Shown here piece after piece: positions 33,528 through 41,469 of a stretch of DNA of 64,000 nucleotides (its first letter is position 1; the number at the start of each line of letters is the position of its first letter). Source of the stretch: Nocardioides sp. ChNu-153 (GTDB lineage Bacteria > Actinomycetota > Actinomycetes > Propionibacteriales > Nocardioidaceae). The position numbers were made by a program, and so were the translations under genes. The notes beneath the pieces were generated by a model. That model was not told the DNA's origin, did no database searches, and saw only the letters and a list, made by a program, of their open reading frames with translations. The DNA is taken from positions 62,001-126,000 of the forward strand of contig NZ_JADEVT010000005.1 in assembly GCF_030466625.1 (NCBI RefSeq). Reading direction: 5' to 3'.

Positions 33528-33561
33528 GTTCTCCACAGGGTTTATCCACAGTGTGGAGAAC
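33528..33561. promoter_or_regulatory. DnaA-box cluster in a palindrome
   Basis: A perfect DnaA box, TTATCCACA (33542-33550), sits in the loop of a perfect 10-bp inverted repeat, GTTCTCCACA / TGTGGAGAAC. Each arm is itself a one-mismatch DnaA box, TTCTCCACA, in opposite orientation. Three boxes thus lie within 34 bases between the protease and crgA genes. It is not oriC by context (no dnaA or dnaN adjacent), so it may titrate DnaA or be a regulatory site. Confidence 0.55.
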
Positions 33562-33616
33562 CACCACGGTGGGATTCACCGGGAAGGTCCGGCAGGTCCC
33601 GGCACCCCCCGGAACG

Positions 33617-33653
33617 ACGACGGACGCCGACCCCTCGGGGCGGCGTCCGTCGT
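33617..33653. terminator. Hairpin terminator between convergent genes
   Basis: ACGACGGACGCCG (33617-33629) pairs exactly with 33641-33653 around an 11-base loop. It lies just before the stop of the convergent CrgA-like gene and after the protease gene. Confidence 0.65.
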
Positions 33654-33676
33654 GGTGTCCCAGGCGGGGAGCGGGC

Positions 33677-34324
33677 TCACTCCCACTTGGTGGCGTAGGA
33701 GAAGCCCACGGCCATGAAGGCGATGCCGACGACCAGGTTCCACTGGCCGAGGGCGCCGAGCACCCAGATGTCGGTGATGCTGTCGGCGAAGAGGTAGAAC
33801 GTGCAGATCCACAGCAGGCCGATGCCGAAGCACGCGAGCATGCCGACGACCACGCCGTTGCCGCGGCCCAGCGGCGTCGAGCGGTGGGCGCCGATGACGA
33901 GGCCGAGCAGGATGGCGCCGAACCCGATGGCGTAGTTCCACAAGTCGAGGTCGTAGACCCAGCGCCGCGGCCCCTCGGTGACGAACGTGCCGTCCTCCTG
34001 GGGGACGCGGTAGCCCGACCACTCGGCCGGCGGGTTGGCGCCGAGCGAGCGCCAGGTGAGCACGACGTACGCGATGCCCGCGACGACCAGCGCCACCATC
34101 AGCACGAAGCGCGGCGTGATGAGCCGCTCGGTCCGGACGTCGAGCCCGGCGAGGTCGTCGCGCGGACGGGCGCCGCGGCCGAGCCGGCCCAGGCGGGTCA
34201 CGGCCTCGTCGCCGTCACCGCCGGAGCGGCGCTTCGCGGCGCGCGTGGCACCCGACGCCCGGGCGGCGGCCTTCGCCGGGTCGCCCGACGTGCCGGCCTT
34301 CTTCTCGGGCTCGGACTTGCTCAC
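33677..34324 (-). CDS. crgA: CrgA-like cell division protein, apparently duplicated
   Basis: CrgA is normally a protein of about 85-95 residues with two membrane helices that binds FtsZ, FtsI and FtsQ. Here the product has 215 residues and four helices in two pairs: FVLMVALVVAGIAYVVL with LWNYAIGFGAILLGLVIG, then MLACFGIGLLWICTFYLF with LGQWNLVVGIAFMAVGFSYA. Both pairs end in the (L/G)xWNxxxxxAF-like CrgA signature, so it reads as a tandem duplication. The 65-residue N-terminus is basic and Ala-rich. Its position beside DUF881 and PknB supports the name. It starts at GTG 34324. Confidence 0.8.
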   Translation of the reverse strand: MSKSEPEKKAGTSGDPAKAAARASGATRAAKRRSGGDGDEAVTRLGRLGRGARPRDDLAGLDVRTERLITPRFVLMVALVVAGIAYVVLTWRSLGANPPAEWSGYRVPQEDGTFVTEGPRRWVYDLDLWNYAIGFGAILLGLVIGAHRSTPLGRGNGVVVGMLACFGIGLLWICTFYLFADSITDIWVLGALGQWNLVVGIAFMAVGFSYATKWE

Positions 34325-34373
34325 GACTTCTCCTCGACGCAGACGGGGCGGTGCAGGTTCGCACGCCGCGGGC

Positions 34374-34379
34374 TAGCGT
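34374..34379 (+). promoter_or_regulatory. -10 element of a probable leaderless promoter
   Basis: TAGCGT ends seven bases before the GTG at 34387 with no ribosome site between, matching the pattern at 11141 and 28408. This supports GTG 34387 as the DUF881 start. Confidence 0.4.
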
Positions 34380-34386
34380 AGTGGTC

Positions 34387-35163
34387 GTGTCGAGCAGCCC
34401 TGACCCGAGCCCTGACGCCCCGGCGTCCCCGCGGGCGGGGGGCCGCGGCGCCTGGCGGTGGGGTACGCCGGTCGTCCTGCTGCTGAGCGGCGGCCTGTTC
34501 GTGGCGAGCGCGCTGAGCAGCGACGGCACCGACCTGCGCCCGGGCCGCTACCGCGACCTCTCCTCCGTCGTCCAGGCGGAGGGCGCCCAGGCCGAGGCGC
34601 TGACCGCCCGCGTCAACGAGCTGAACGAGGAGATCGCCCGGCTCTCGGAGGGCCTCGGTGACGGCGACGTCGACGACCGGGCCGCCGAGGCCGAGCGCCT
34701 GCGCGGCCCGGCGGGCCTGACCGCGACCTCCGGCGAGGGCCTGACGGTGACGCTGAGCGACAGCCCGGAGTCGGTGCGGGAGGCCGCGGCCGGCGTGGAC
34801 GCCAACCTCTTCGTCGTGCACCAGCAGGACATCCAGAGCGTCGTCAACGCCCTGTGGGCCGGGGGCGCCGAGGCCATCACCATCCAGGGCCAGCGCATCA
34901 TCAGCACGACCGGCATCAAGTGCGAGGGCAACGCGATCCTGCTGCAGGGCATCCCGTACCCCCAGCCCTACGAGATCTCCGCCATCGGCGACGTCGACGA
35001 CCTGCGCCTGGCGCTGGACGACGATCCCCAGGTGGAGGACTACCGCGAGTACGCCGCGAACCCCGCCGTCGCCCTCGGCTGGGACCTCGAGGAGGAGTCC
35101 TCCCTCGAGGCGCCGGAGTACCAGGGTCTCCTCGACCTCGACCACGCCCAGCCCCTGACCTGA
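34387..35163 (+). CDS. DUF881 family membrane-anchored protein
   Basis: About 258 residues. One N-terminal membrane helix (VVLLLSGGLFVASAL, near residue 30) anchors an extracellular domain that starts with a coiled coil (AEALTARVNELNEEIARLSE). LTVTLSDSPESVREAAAGVD, FVVHQQDIQSVVNALWAGGA and EAITIQGQRIISTTGIKC are the conserved DUF881 segments. This domain resembles FtsQ/DivIB-neighbourhood proteins of Gram-positives and is thought to act in division, without defined activity. It sits between crgA and the PknB operon, as in other actinobacteria. Confidence 0.9.
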   Translation: MSSSPDPSPDAPASPRAGGRGAWRWGTPVVLLLSGGLFVASALSSDGTDLRPGRYRDLSSVVQAEGAQAEALTARVNELNEEIARLSEGLGDGDVDDRAAEAERLRGPAGLTATSGEGLTVTLSDSPESVREAAAGVDANLFVVHQQDIQSVVNALWAGGAEAITIQGQRIISTTGIKCEGNAILLQGIPYPQPYEISAIGDVDDLRLALDDDPQVEDYREYAANPAVALGWDLEEESSLEAPEYQGLLDLDHAQPLT

Positions 35164-35193
35164 CGGCGGGCGCAGCGGCCCGCCGTACCGGCG

Positions 35194-36975
35194 TCAGGGG
35201 AGCAGGCCGCCCAGCCCCGGGTCCGTGGGCTCGCCCGTCGGCGGCTGCGTGGTCGGCGGGGTGGTCGTCGGCGGCGGCGTCGCAGGCGCGACGTAGTCGT
35301 TGTAGAAGAACACCACCGGGCTGTCCTGCGGCAGCGTGCGGCCGTCGGCGACGGGGATCTGGCGCAGCACCTCGCCGGGCGCGCGGCTCGGGTCGGTCTG
35401 CGCGACCGCCTCGGGCCGGAAGCCGGCCTCGATGATGGCCTGCTCCGCCTGGCCCTTCTGCAGGCCCTCGACGTCCGGCACCGCCACGGGCCCGCGCGAC
35501 ACCGACAGCGTCACGGTCGTCGTCGTCGGGTCGTACATCCCGCCGTCCCCGCCCTGCGGCTCCATCGCCACGACCGTGTCGGCGGGCGCGTCGTTGTCGA
35601 CGTCCTGCCGCCGGACGGTGAAGCCCAGGTCCTGCAGCTGGGCCGACGCCCGGTCGAAGGGGTCGTTGACGACGTCGGGGATGGCGATCGTGGCCGGGCC
35701 CGACGAGACCGTCAGGGTCACCTCGGTGTCGGCCGGCTCGTAGGTGTCGCCCGGCGGGTCCTGGGCGATGACGGTGCCCTCGGGCTCGTCGCTGTTCTCC
35801 TGACGGCTCTGGTCGGCGACCGTGAAGCCGGCGTCGGCGAGCTCGGCGCGCGCCTCGTCCTCGGCCATCGACACCACGTTCGGCACCCGCAGGTCCTCCG
35901 GCGGGTCCTCGAAGAGGTCCGTGGTCGCGGCGACGTAGACGGCGACGCCGACGAGCAGGGCGAGCAGCACGGCGATCGCGGCGACCCAGGGTCCCTTGCG
36001 GGGGCCCCGCTCCTCCTCGACCTCGTCGGGAGTACGGCGGGTGGGCGGCGCCGCGGCGACCGCCCCGACGGGCACACCGGTCGCCTCGTCGGGCTCGTCG
36101 CTGATCGCCGGCGCCTGCACCGGGCGGCCGGCGAGGTAGCGCTCGATGTCGCTGCGCATGGCCGCCGCGCTCTGGTAGCGGTCCTCGACGCGCTTCGCGA
36201 GGGACTTCATGACGATCTGGTCGATCTCGGGCGCGAGCGAGGGGTCGATCTCCGACGGGCGCGCCGCCTGCTCCCGCACGTGCTGGTAGGCCACCGCCAC
36301 CGGGCTGTCGCCGACGAAGGGCGGGCGTCCGGTCAGCAGCTCGTAGACGAGGCAGCCGGCCGAGTAGACGTCGGACCGCGAGTCGACGGTCTCGCCGCGC
36401 GCCTGCTCGGGGGAGAGGTACTGGGCCGTGCCGACCACGGCGGCGGTCTGCGTCATCGTCGAGGACGCCTCGGAGACGGCGCGGGCGATGCCGAAGTCCA
36501 TCACCTTGACGTCGCCGCTGGGGGTCAGCATGACGTTCCCCGGCTTGATGTCGCGGTGGATGATGCCCGCGCGGTGGCTGTAGTCGAGGGCGGACAGCAC
36601 GCCGCTCGTGATCTCGAGCGCACGCTCGGGCAGGATCTTGCGGCCCTCGCGCAGCACGTCGCGCAGCGTGCGGCCGGCGACGAACTCCATGACGATGTAG
36701 GGCTGGGCGATGCCGTCGGGCGACATCTCCTCGCCGGTGTCGTAGACGGCGACGATGGAGGGGTGGTTGAGCGAGGCCGACGACTGGGCCTCCCGCCGGA
36801 AGCGGGCCTGGAAGGTGGCGTCGCTGGCGAGGTCGGTGCGCAGCCGCTTGACCGCCACGACCCGGCCCAGACGGGTGTCGGTGCCCTTGCGGACCTCCGC
36901 CATCCCGCCCCGGCCCAGCAGCCCGCCGAGCTCGTAGCGCCCGCCCACCAGGGTGGGGCTCTCCGCGTCGGTCAT
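35194..36975 (-). CDS. pknB: Ser/Thr protein kinase with PASTA domains
   Basis: A 593-residue receptor kinase that senses peptidoglycan fragments and phosphorylates division and wall enzymes. The kinase domain (residues 14-275) is complete: GRGGMAEV, VVAVKRLR, IIHRDIKPGNVML, MDFGIARA and SPEQARGETV. After a linker comes one membrane helix near residue 340 (WVAAIAVLLALLVGVAVYVA). The exterior carries three PASTA repeats (VPNVVSMAEDEARAEL, IPDVVNDPFDRASAQL, VPDVEGLQKGQAEQAI), one fewer than mycobacterial PknB, then a Thr/Pro tail. It is the last gene of the fhaA-pknB operon; the start ATG lies 62 bases past the pknA stop. Confidence 0.96.
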   Translation of the reverse strand: MTDAESPTLVGGRYELGGLLGRGGMAEVRKGTDTRLGRVVAVKRLRTDLASDATFQARFRREAQSSASLNHPSIVAVYDTGEEMSPDGIAQPYIVMEFVAGRTLRDVLREGRKILPERALEITSGVLSALDYSHRAGIIHRDIKPGNVMLTPSGDVKVMDFGIARAVSEASSTMTQTAAVVGTAQYLSPEQARGETVDSRSDVYSAGCLVYELLTGRPPFVGDSPVAVAYQHVREQAARPSEIDPSLAPEIDQIVMKSLAKRVEDRYQSAAAMRSDIERYLAGRPVQAPAISDEPDEATGVPVGAVAAAPPTRRTPDEVEEERGPRKGPWVAAIAVLLALLVGVAVYVAATTDLFEDPPEDLRVPNVVSMAEDEARAELADAGFTVADQSRQENSDEPEGTVIAQDPPGDTYEPADTEVTLTVSSGPATIAIPDVVNDPFDRASAQLQDLGFTVRRQDVDNDAPADTVVAMEPQGGDGGMYDPTTTTVTLSVSRGPVAVPDVEGLQKGQAEQAIIEAGFRPEAVAQTDPSRAPGEVLRQIPVADGRTLPQDSPVVFFYNDYVAPATPPPTTTPPTTQPPTGEPTDPGLGGLLP

Positions 36976-37037
36976 CCCTCTCCCTCCGTGCCCGCCGTCG
37001 GCGGGTGGCCGTCCATCGGGCCTGTCGTCGTCATCGC

Positions 37038-38609
37038 TCAGGGCGCAGCCGTCGTCGGGGCGGTCGTCTGGGCGCCCCCGTTGCCGTTGCCGTTCCCCGC
37101 ACCGTTGCCGTTCCCGTTCCCGTTGCCGTTCCCGGCGCCCTCGTCCTCGTCCTCGGTGGGCTCGGGCTCCGGCTCCGGACCCCAGTAGCGCACCGTCACG
37201 GTGTCGCCGGCCTCGAGGTTCGTGGTCGGGGTGACGTCGGTGACGACCCCCTCGATCTCGCCGCCGGGGTTGTCGCGCTCGTCGCGGACGACGCGCAGGC
37301 CCTCCCCCTCCAGCTCGGAGGCGACGTCGTCGATGTCGCGGCCCACGTAGTCCTGGGCGTCGATGTCGAACGTCTCCGGCTCCGCCGGCTCCTCGCTCGT
37401 CGGCTCCTCGGTGGTCGGCTCCTCCTCCGTGGGCTCCTCGCTCGTGGGCTCGGTCGAGGGCGGCGCGGAGGTCGTCGCGGGCGTGGTCGGGGTGTCGACC
37501 GGGTCGTCGTCGTTCCCGCTCGTGGCGACGGCCAGCCAGATCAGCAGGCCGACGAGCAGCAGCGCGAGGGCGCCCGCGACCCACGGCAGGGCGCTCCTGC
37601 GCCGCGGCTCGTCGTCCACGCGCTCCACGGTGGTCGCGGCGACCGGGGCCACGGGGGCCGCCGCCGCGATCGGCCGCGACGGGGGCGGCAGCGGCGCGCC
37701 GACCCCGGTCAGGACCTGGGTGCTGTCGTCCGCCGCGCCCACGGCCGCGGCCGTGCCGGGCAGGGCGGAGGGGTCGCGCAGGGCGCGGGCGAACGTCGTA
37801 CCGTCCGCGAAGCGGTCGCCGGGAGCCTTGGCCAGCGCGCGGCGCACGACGTTCGCGAGGCCGGGGGGCACGTCGCCGGGCAGGTCCGGCACGGGGTCGC
37901 GCAGGTGGGCCAGGGCGGTCGCGACCGCGGTCTCGGCCACGAAGGGCCGGCGGCCGGCGAGGCACTCGAAGGCGACGACGCCGAGCGAGTAGACGTCGGC
38001 CTCGGGGCCGGCGTTCTGGCCCTGGGCCTGCTCGGGCGAGATGTACTGCGGCGTGCCCATGACCATGCCGGTCTGGGTGAGCGAGACGGTGTCGCCGGCC
38101 CGCGCGATGCCGAAGTCGGTGATCTTGACCGTGCGGTCGCGGGTGACGAGCAGGTTCGCCGGCTTGATGTCGCGGTGCACGATGCCCGCGCGGTGCGCGG
38201 CCCCGATGCCGTCCGCCGCCTGCGCCAGGATGTCGGTCGCGATCGCCGGGTCCATCGGCTGGCCCGGACGCAGCAGCGCGGAGAGCGGCTGGCCCTCGAC
38301 GAGCTCCATCACCAGGTAGGGGCGCGGGGTCGACGAGCCGTCGGTCGGCGCCGCCTGCCCGAAGTCGAAGACGCCCGCCACGTTGGGGTGGTGCAGGGCG
38401 GCCGCGTTGCGGGCCTCGGTCTCGAACCGGCCGCGGAACGACGGGTCGTCGGCGTACTCGGGCTTCAGCAGCTTCACCGCCACCGTGCGGCCGAGCACCG
38501 TGTCCTCGGCCCGCCAGACCTCGCCCATCCCCCCGGTCGCGATGCGCGACTCCAGCCGGTAGCGGCGGGCGTCGTCCGCGAAGCGCTCGGTCGTCGTCTG
38601 GTCGCTCAT
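37038..38609 (-). CDS. pknA: Ser/Thr protein kinase with one PASTA-like domain and Gly-Asn tail
   Basis: A 523-residue membrane kinase controlling growth and division. The kinase domain is intact: ATGGMGEVW, TVAVKLLK, GIVHRDIKPANLLV, ITDFGIARA and SPEQAQG. Residues 345-365 are a membrane helix (LPWVAGALALLLVGLLIWLA). Outside come a Thr/Glu-rich stalk with repeated EEPT, one PASTA-like domain (QDYVGRDIDDVASELEGEGL) and a tail of alternating Gly-Asn with an acidic patch. An extracellular PASTA-like domain is unusual for PknA, whose mycobacterial form has none. It overlaps the pbpA stop by four bases. Confidence 0.94.
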   Translation of the reverse strand: MSDQTTTERFADDARRYRLESRIATGGMGEVWRAEDTVLGRTVAVKLLKPEYADDPSFRGRFETEARNAAALHHPNVAGVFDFGQAAPTDGSSTPRPYLVMELVEGQPLSALLRPGQPMDPAIATDILAQAADGIGAAHRAGIVHRDIKPANLLVTRDRTVKITDFGIARAGDTVSLTQTGMVMGTPQYISPEQAQGQNAGPEADVYSLGVVAFECLAGRRPFVAETAVATALAHLRDPVPDLPGDVPPGLANVVRRALAKAPGDRFADGTTFARALRDPSALPGTAAAVGAADDSTQVLTGVGAPLPPPSRPIAAAAPVAPVAATTVERVDDEPRRRSALPWVAGALALLLVGLLIWLAVATSGNDDDPVDTPTTPATTSAPPSTEPTSEEPTEEEPTTEEPTSEEPAEPETFDIDAQDYVGRDIDDVASELEGEGLRVVRDERDNPGGEIEGVVTDVTPTTNLEAGDTVTVRYWGPEPEPEPTEDEDEGAGNGNGNGNGNGAGNGNGNGGAQTTAPTTAAP

Positions 38610-40072
38610 TCGTCTCCCACTCCCAGGGCCTGCTCCATGACGGCCTTCGCGATGGGGCCGCCGAGCCGGCCTCCCGCGATCTCCTCGGTGGCGGAGACGT
38701 TCTGCAGCATCACCGCGACCGCCACCTGCTCGCCGTCCCGTTCGGCGTACGACACGAACCAGGCGTACGGGCGGCACCCGTCGCAGTTCTCCGCCGTACC
38801 TGTCTTGCCCCCGACCTCGACGCCGTCGATGCGCGCCGGACCGGCCGTGCCGTCCTCGACGGTGTTCACCATCATCTCGCGCAGGACCCCGGCGGTGCGC
38901 TCGCTCGTCGCCCGGTCCATCTCCTCCGGGTCGGTGCGCGAGAGCACCTCGAGGTCGGGGGAGGTGATCTGGTCGACGACGTAGGGGCGCATGGGCACAC
39001 CGTCGTTCGCGATCGTCGCGGCCACCATCGCCATCTGCAGCGGGGTGGCGCGCACGTCCTGCTGGCCGATGCCCGACTTGGCCAGCAGGTCGTCGGAGGC
39101 GTTGTCGGGGTACGCCGACTCCACCGCCCCCGGCAGGTCCTCGAGCTCGACCGCGTTGAAGCCGAAGGCCTCCGCGGTCTCGGTCATCTGCTCCTGGCCG
39201 ACGTCGACGGCCATCCGGAGGAACGTGGTGTTGCACGACTGCTCGAGCGCCTGGCTGAAGGGGATCGTGTCCGTGCCGCAGCTGCGCCCGCCGTTCCCGA
39301 TGGACGTGCTCGTCCCGGGCAGCGTGTAGGAGCTGCCGCCGGGCACCTGCGAGCCGGCGTCGAGGTCGGGATCGGCCTCGAGCGCGGCGGCGGCCGTGAC
39401 CAGCTTGAACGTCGAGCCGGGCGGCAGCGTGGTGCCGACGGCTCGGTTGTCGAGCGGCGAGCCCTCGGCGTCCTGCAGCGCCTGGTAGTTGGCGTCGACC
39501 TGGCCGGCGTCGCGCAGCGCGAGGTCGTTGGGGTCGAACGAGGGCAGCGACACGGAGGCCAGGATGCGTCCGGTGCTCGGCTCCAGGGCGACGACCGCGC
39601 CCTGCACGTCGTCGCCGAGGCCGACGAGCTCCTCGTAGGCGACCTGCTGCACGGCGGGGTCGATGGTCAGCCCGACGTTGCTGCCCGCGGGGTCGCGGTT
39701 GGCGACGATGTCGCCCAGCTGGTTGACGAAGAGGCTGGGGTCGTCGCCCGACAGCACCGCGTTCTGCGAGCGCTCCAGGATCGTCTGGTTGCCGTAGTAG
39801 AACCAGCCGGTCAGGTGCGCGTAGGGCAGCGGCACCGGGTAGGTCCGCTGGAAGCGGTAGCGGTCGTCCACCGGCACGCTCTCCGCGATCGCCAGGTCGC
39901 CCGCGACGATCGAGCCGCGCTGCGCCGAGAAGCGGGCCTCGAGCACGCGGCCGTTTCCCGCCCGCTCGTTGAGCGACTCGGCGCGGAAGAACTGCAGGTT
40001 GGTCGCCTGGGCGAGCAGGGCGACGAAGAGGAGCAGGCAGAAGACGCCCACGGTGCGGATCGGCTTGTTCAC
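38606..40072 (-). CDS. pbpA: Class B penicillin-binding protein (transpeptidase)
   Basis: A 488-residue D,D-transpeptidase that cross-links peptidoglycan at the septum or pole. An N-terminal anchor helix (TVGVFCLLLFVALLAQATNL) precedes the dimerisation domain. The catalytic domain has Ser in the PGSTFKL box, SCNTTFLRM as the SxN element and GGKTGTAE as the KTG element, all intact. It is coupled by 4-base overlaps to rodA before it and pknA after it, so transglycosylase, transpeptidase and kinase are made together. Length and order match actinobacterial PbpA. Confidence 0.96.
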   Translation of the reverse strand: MNKPIRTVGVFCLLLFVALLAQATNLQFFRAESLNERAGNGRVLEARFSAQRGSIVAGDLAIAESVPVDDRYRFQRTYPVPLPYAHLTGWFYYGNQTILERSQNAVLSGDDPSLFVNQLGDIVANRDPAGSNVGLTIDPAVQQVAYEELVGLGDDVQGAVVALEPSTGRILASVSLPSFDPNDLALRDAGQVDANYQALQDAEGSPLDNRAVGTTLPPGSTFKLVTAAAALEADPDLDAGSQVPGGSSYTLPGTSTSIGNGGRSCGTDTIPFSQALEQSCNTTFLRMAVDVGQEQMTETAEAFGFNAVELEDLPGAVESAYPDNASDDLLAKSGIGQQDVRATPLQMAMVAATIANDGVPMRPYVVDQITSPDLEVLSRTDPEEMDRATSERTAGVLREMMVNTVEDGTAGPARIDGVEVGGKTGTAENCDGCRPYAWFVSYAERDGEQVAVAVMLQNVSATEEIAGGRLGGPIAKAVMEQALGVGDE

Positions 40073-41469
40073 GCCTTGACCACCTTCACGACCTGGGTGG
40101 CCTCGTCCGCGCCCGCGTCGGGGCCGTCGTACGCGTCCTCCATGCTCGGCAGCGGGCGCCGCGCCTGGTCGGAGATGCGCAGCAGCAGGGCGACGAGCAC
40201 CCAGTTCGCGACGAGGGAGGACCCGCCGTACGACAGGAACGGCGTGGTGAGGCCGGTGAGCGGGATGAGCGTGGTGACGCCGCCGACGACGACGAAGACC
40301 TGCAGGGCGACGATCCCGGCCAGCCCCGTCGCGACCAGCTTGCCGAAGCCGTCGCGGCAGACCAGCGCGGTGCGCAGGCCGCGCTCGACGATGACGCCGA
40401 ACATGAGGATGACCGCCATGACGCCGGTGAGGCCGAGCTCCTCGCCGATGGCGCCGAGGATGAAGTCGGACTCCGCGTAGGGGATGCGGTCGGGCCGGCC
40501 CTCACCGAAGCCGCGGCCCAGCAGCCCGCCCCACGCCATGCCGAACATCGACTCGACCAGCTGGTAGGAGCCGGGCGTGCGGTCGACGTAGTCGAACGGG
40601 TGCAGCCAGATCTCGAAGCGGTTCCGCACGTGGCTGAAGGCCTGGTAGCCGAAGAACGCGCCCGCGGCGAAGAGCGTGCCGCCGACCAGCAGCCAGCCCG
40701 CGCGCTCGGTCGCGACGTACAGCAGCGCCAGGAAGAGGCCGAAGAACAGCAGCGAGGAGCCGAGGTCGCGCTGGAAGACGAGGATGCCGAGGCTGATGAG
40801 CCACATGCCGAGGATCGGGCCGAGGTCGCGCCCGCGGGGCAGGTCGACGAACAGCACCCGGCGTCCCGCGAGGGCCAGGGCGTCGCGGTGGAGCACGAGG
40901 TAGCCGGAGAACGTGACGACGAGCAGGATCTTCGCGATCTCGCCGGGCTGGAAGCTGAAGCCGAGCACGTTGATCCAGATGCGCGCGCCGTTGATCGTGG
41001 TGCCGATGAACGGCAGCAGCGGCAGCAGCAGCAGCGCGATCGCCACCAGGCCCGAGGTGTAGGTGTAGCGCTGCAGCAGCCGGTGGTCGCGCAGCAGCGT
41101 GATGGTGGCGATGAAGAGCGCCACGCCGAGCGTCATCCAGATCAGCTGCTGGCGCGCGAAGCTCGAGTCGTCGGCGAGGTCGAGGCGGTGGATGACCGCG
41201 AGACCCAGGCCGTTCAGCGCGGCGACGACGGGCAGGAGGACCGGGTCGGCGTACTGCGCCGTCATCCGGATCGCCACGTGCGCCGCGATCATGAGGACGG
41301 CGAGCCAGCCGGTGTAGCCGACCATGTCGGCCGGGATGGTGCCCTCGATGCCGAGGCCCACCGCGGCGTACGCCCCCGCCCCGACGCACAGCGACAGGAT
41401 GAGCAGGAAGAGCTCCGCCCCCCGGCGGGGACGGTGCACGAAGGCCGGGGTGGCGCCGCTGTCGCTCAT
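40069..41469 (-). CDS. rodA: FtsW/RodA/SpoVE-family peptidoglycan polymerase
   Basis: A 466-residue SEDS protein with about 12 membrane helices that polymerises lipid II into glycan strands alongside the adjacent PbpA. Family markers are GFSFQPGEIAKILLVV, FQRDLGSSLLFFGLFLALLY, the extracellular loop SYQLVESMFGMAWGGLLGRG with YAESDFILGAIGEELGLTG, and TGLTTPFLSYGGSSLVANW near the end. At this locus the gene is usually called rodA rather than ftsW. It is coupled by ATGA overlaps to pstP and pbpA. Confidence 0.95.
   Translation of the reverse strand: MSDSGATPAFVHRPRRGAELFLLILSLCVGAGAYAAVGLGIEGTIPADMVGYTGWLAVLMIAAHVAIRMTAQYADPVLLPVVAALNGLGLAVIHRLDLADDSSFARQQLIWMTLGVALFIATITLLRDHRLLQRYTYTSGLVAIALLLLPLLPFIGTTINGARIWINVLGFSFQPGEIAKILLVVTFSGYLVLHRDALALAGRRVLFVDLPRGRDLGPILGMWLISLGILVFQRDLGSSLLFFGLFLALLYVATERAGWLLVGGTLFAAGAFFGYQAFSHVRNRFEIWLHPFDYVDRTPGSYQLVESMFGMAWGGLLGRGFGEGRPDRIPYAESDFILGAIGEELGLTGVMAVILMFGVIVERGLRTALVCRDGFGKLVATGLAGIVALQVFVVVGGVTTLIPLTGLTTPFLSYGGSSLVANWVLVALLLRISDQARRPLPSMEDAYDGPDAGADEATQVVKVVKA

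Noticed and set aside
33528..33561. Replication origin oriC
   Set aside because: Only three DnaA boxes, with no A+T-rich unwinding region and no dnaA or dnaN beside it; a secondary DnaA site is more likely.
36976..37965. Upstream extension of the pknB frame across pknA
   Set aside because: The kinase domain begins at ATG 36975, and the extension is Arg/Gly-rich shadow sequence over the pknA coding region.
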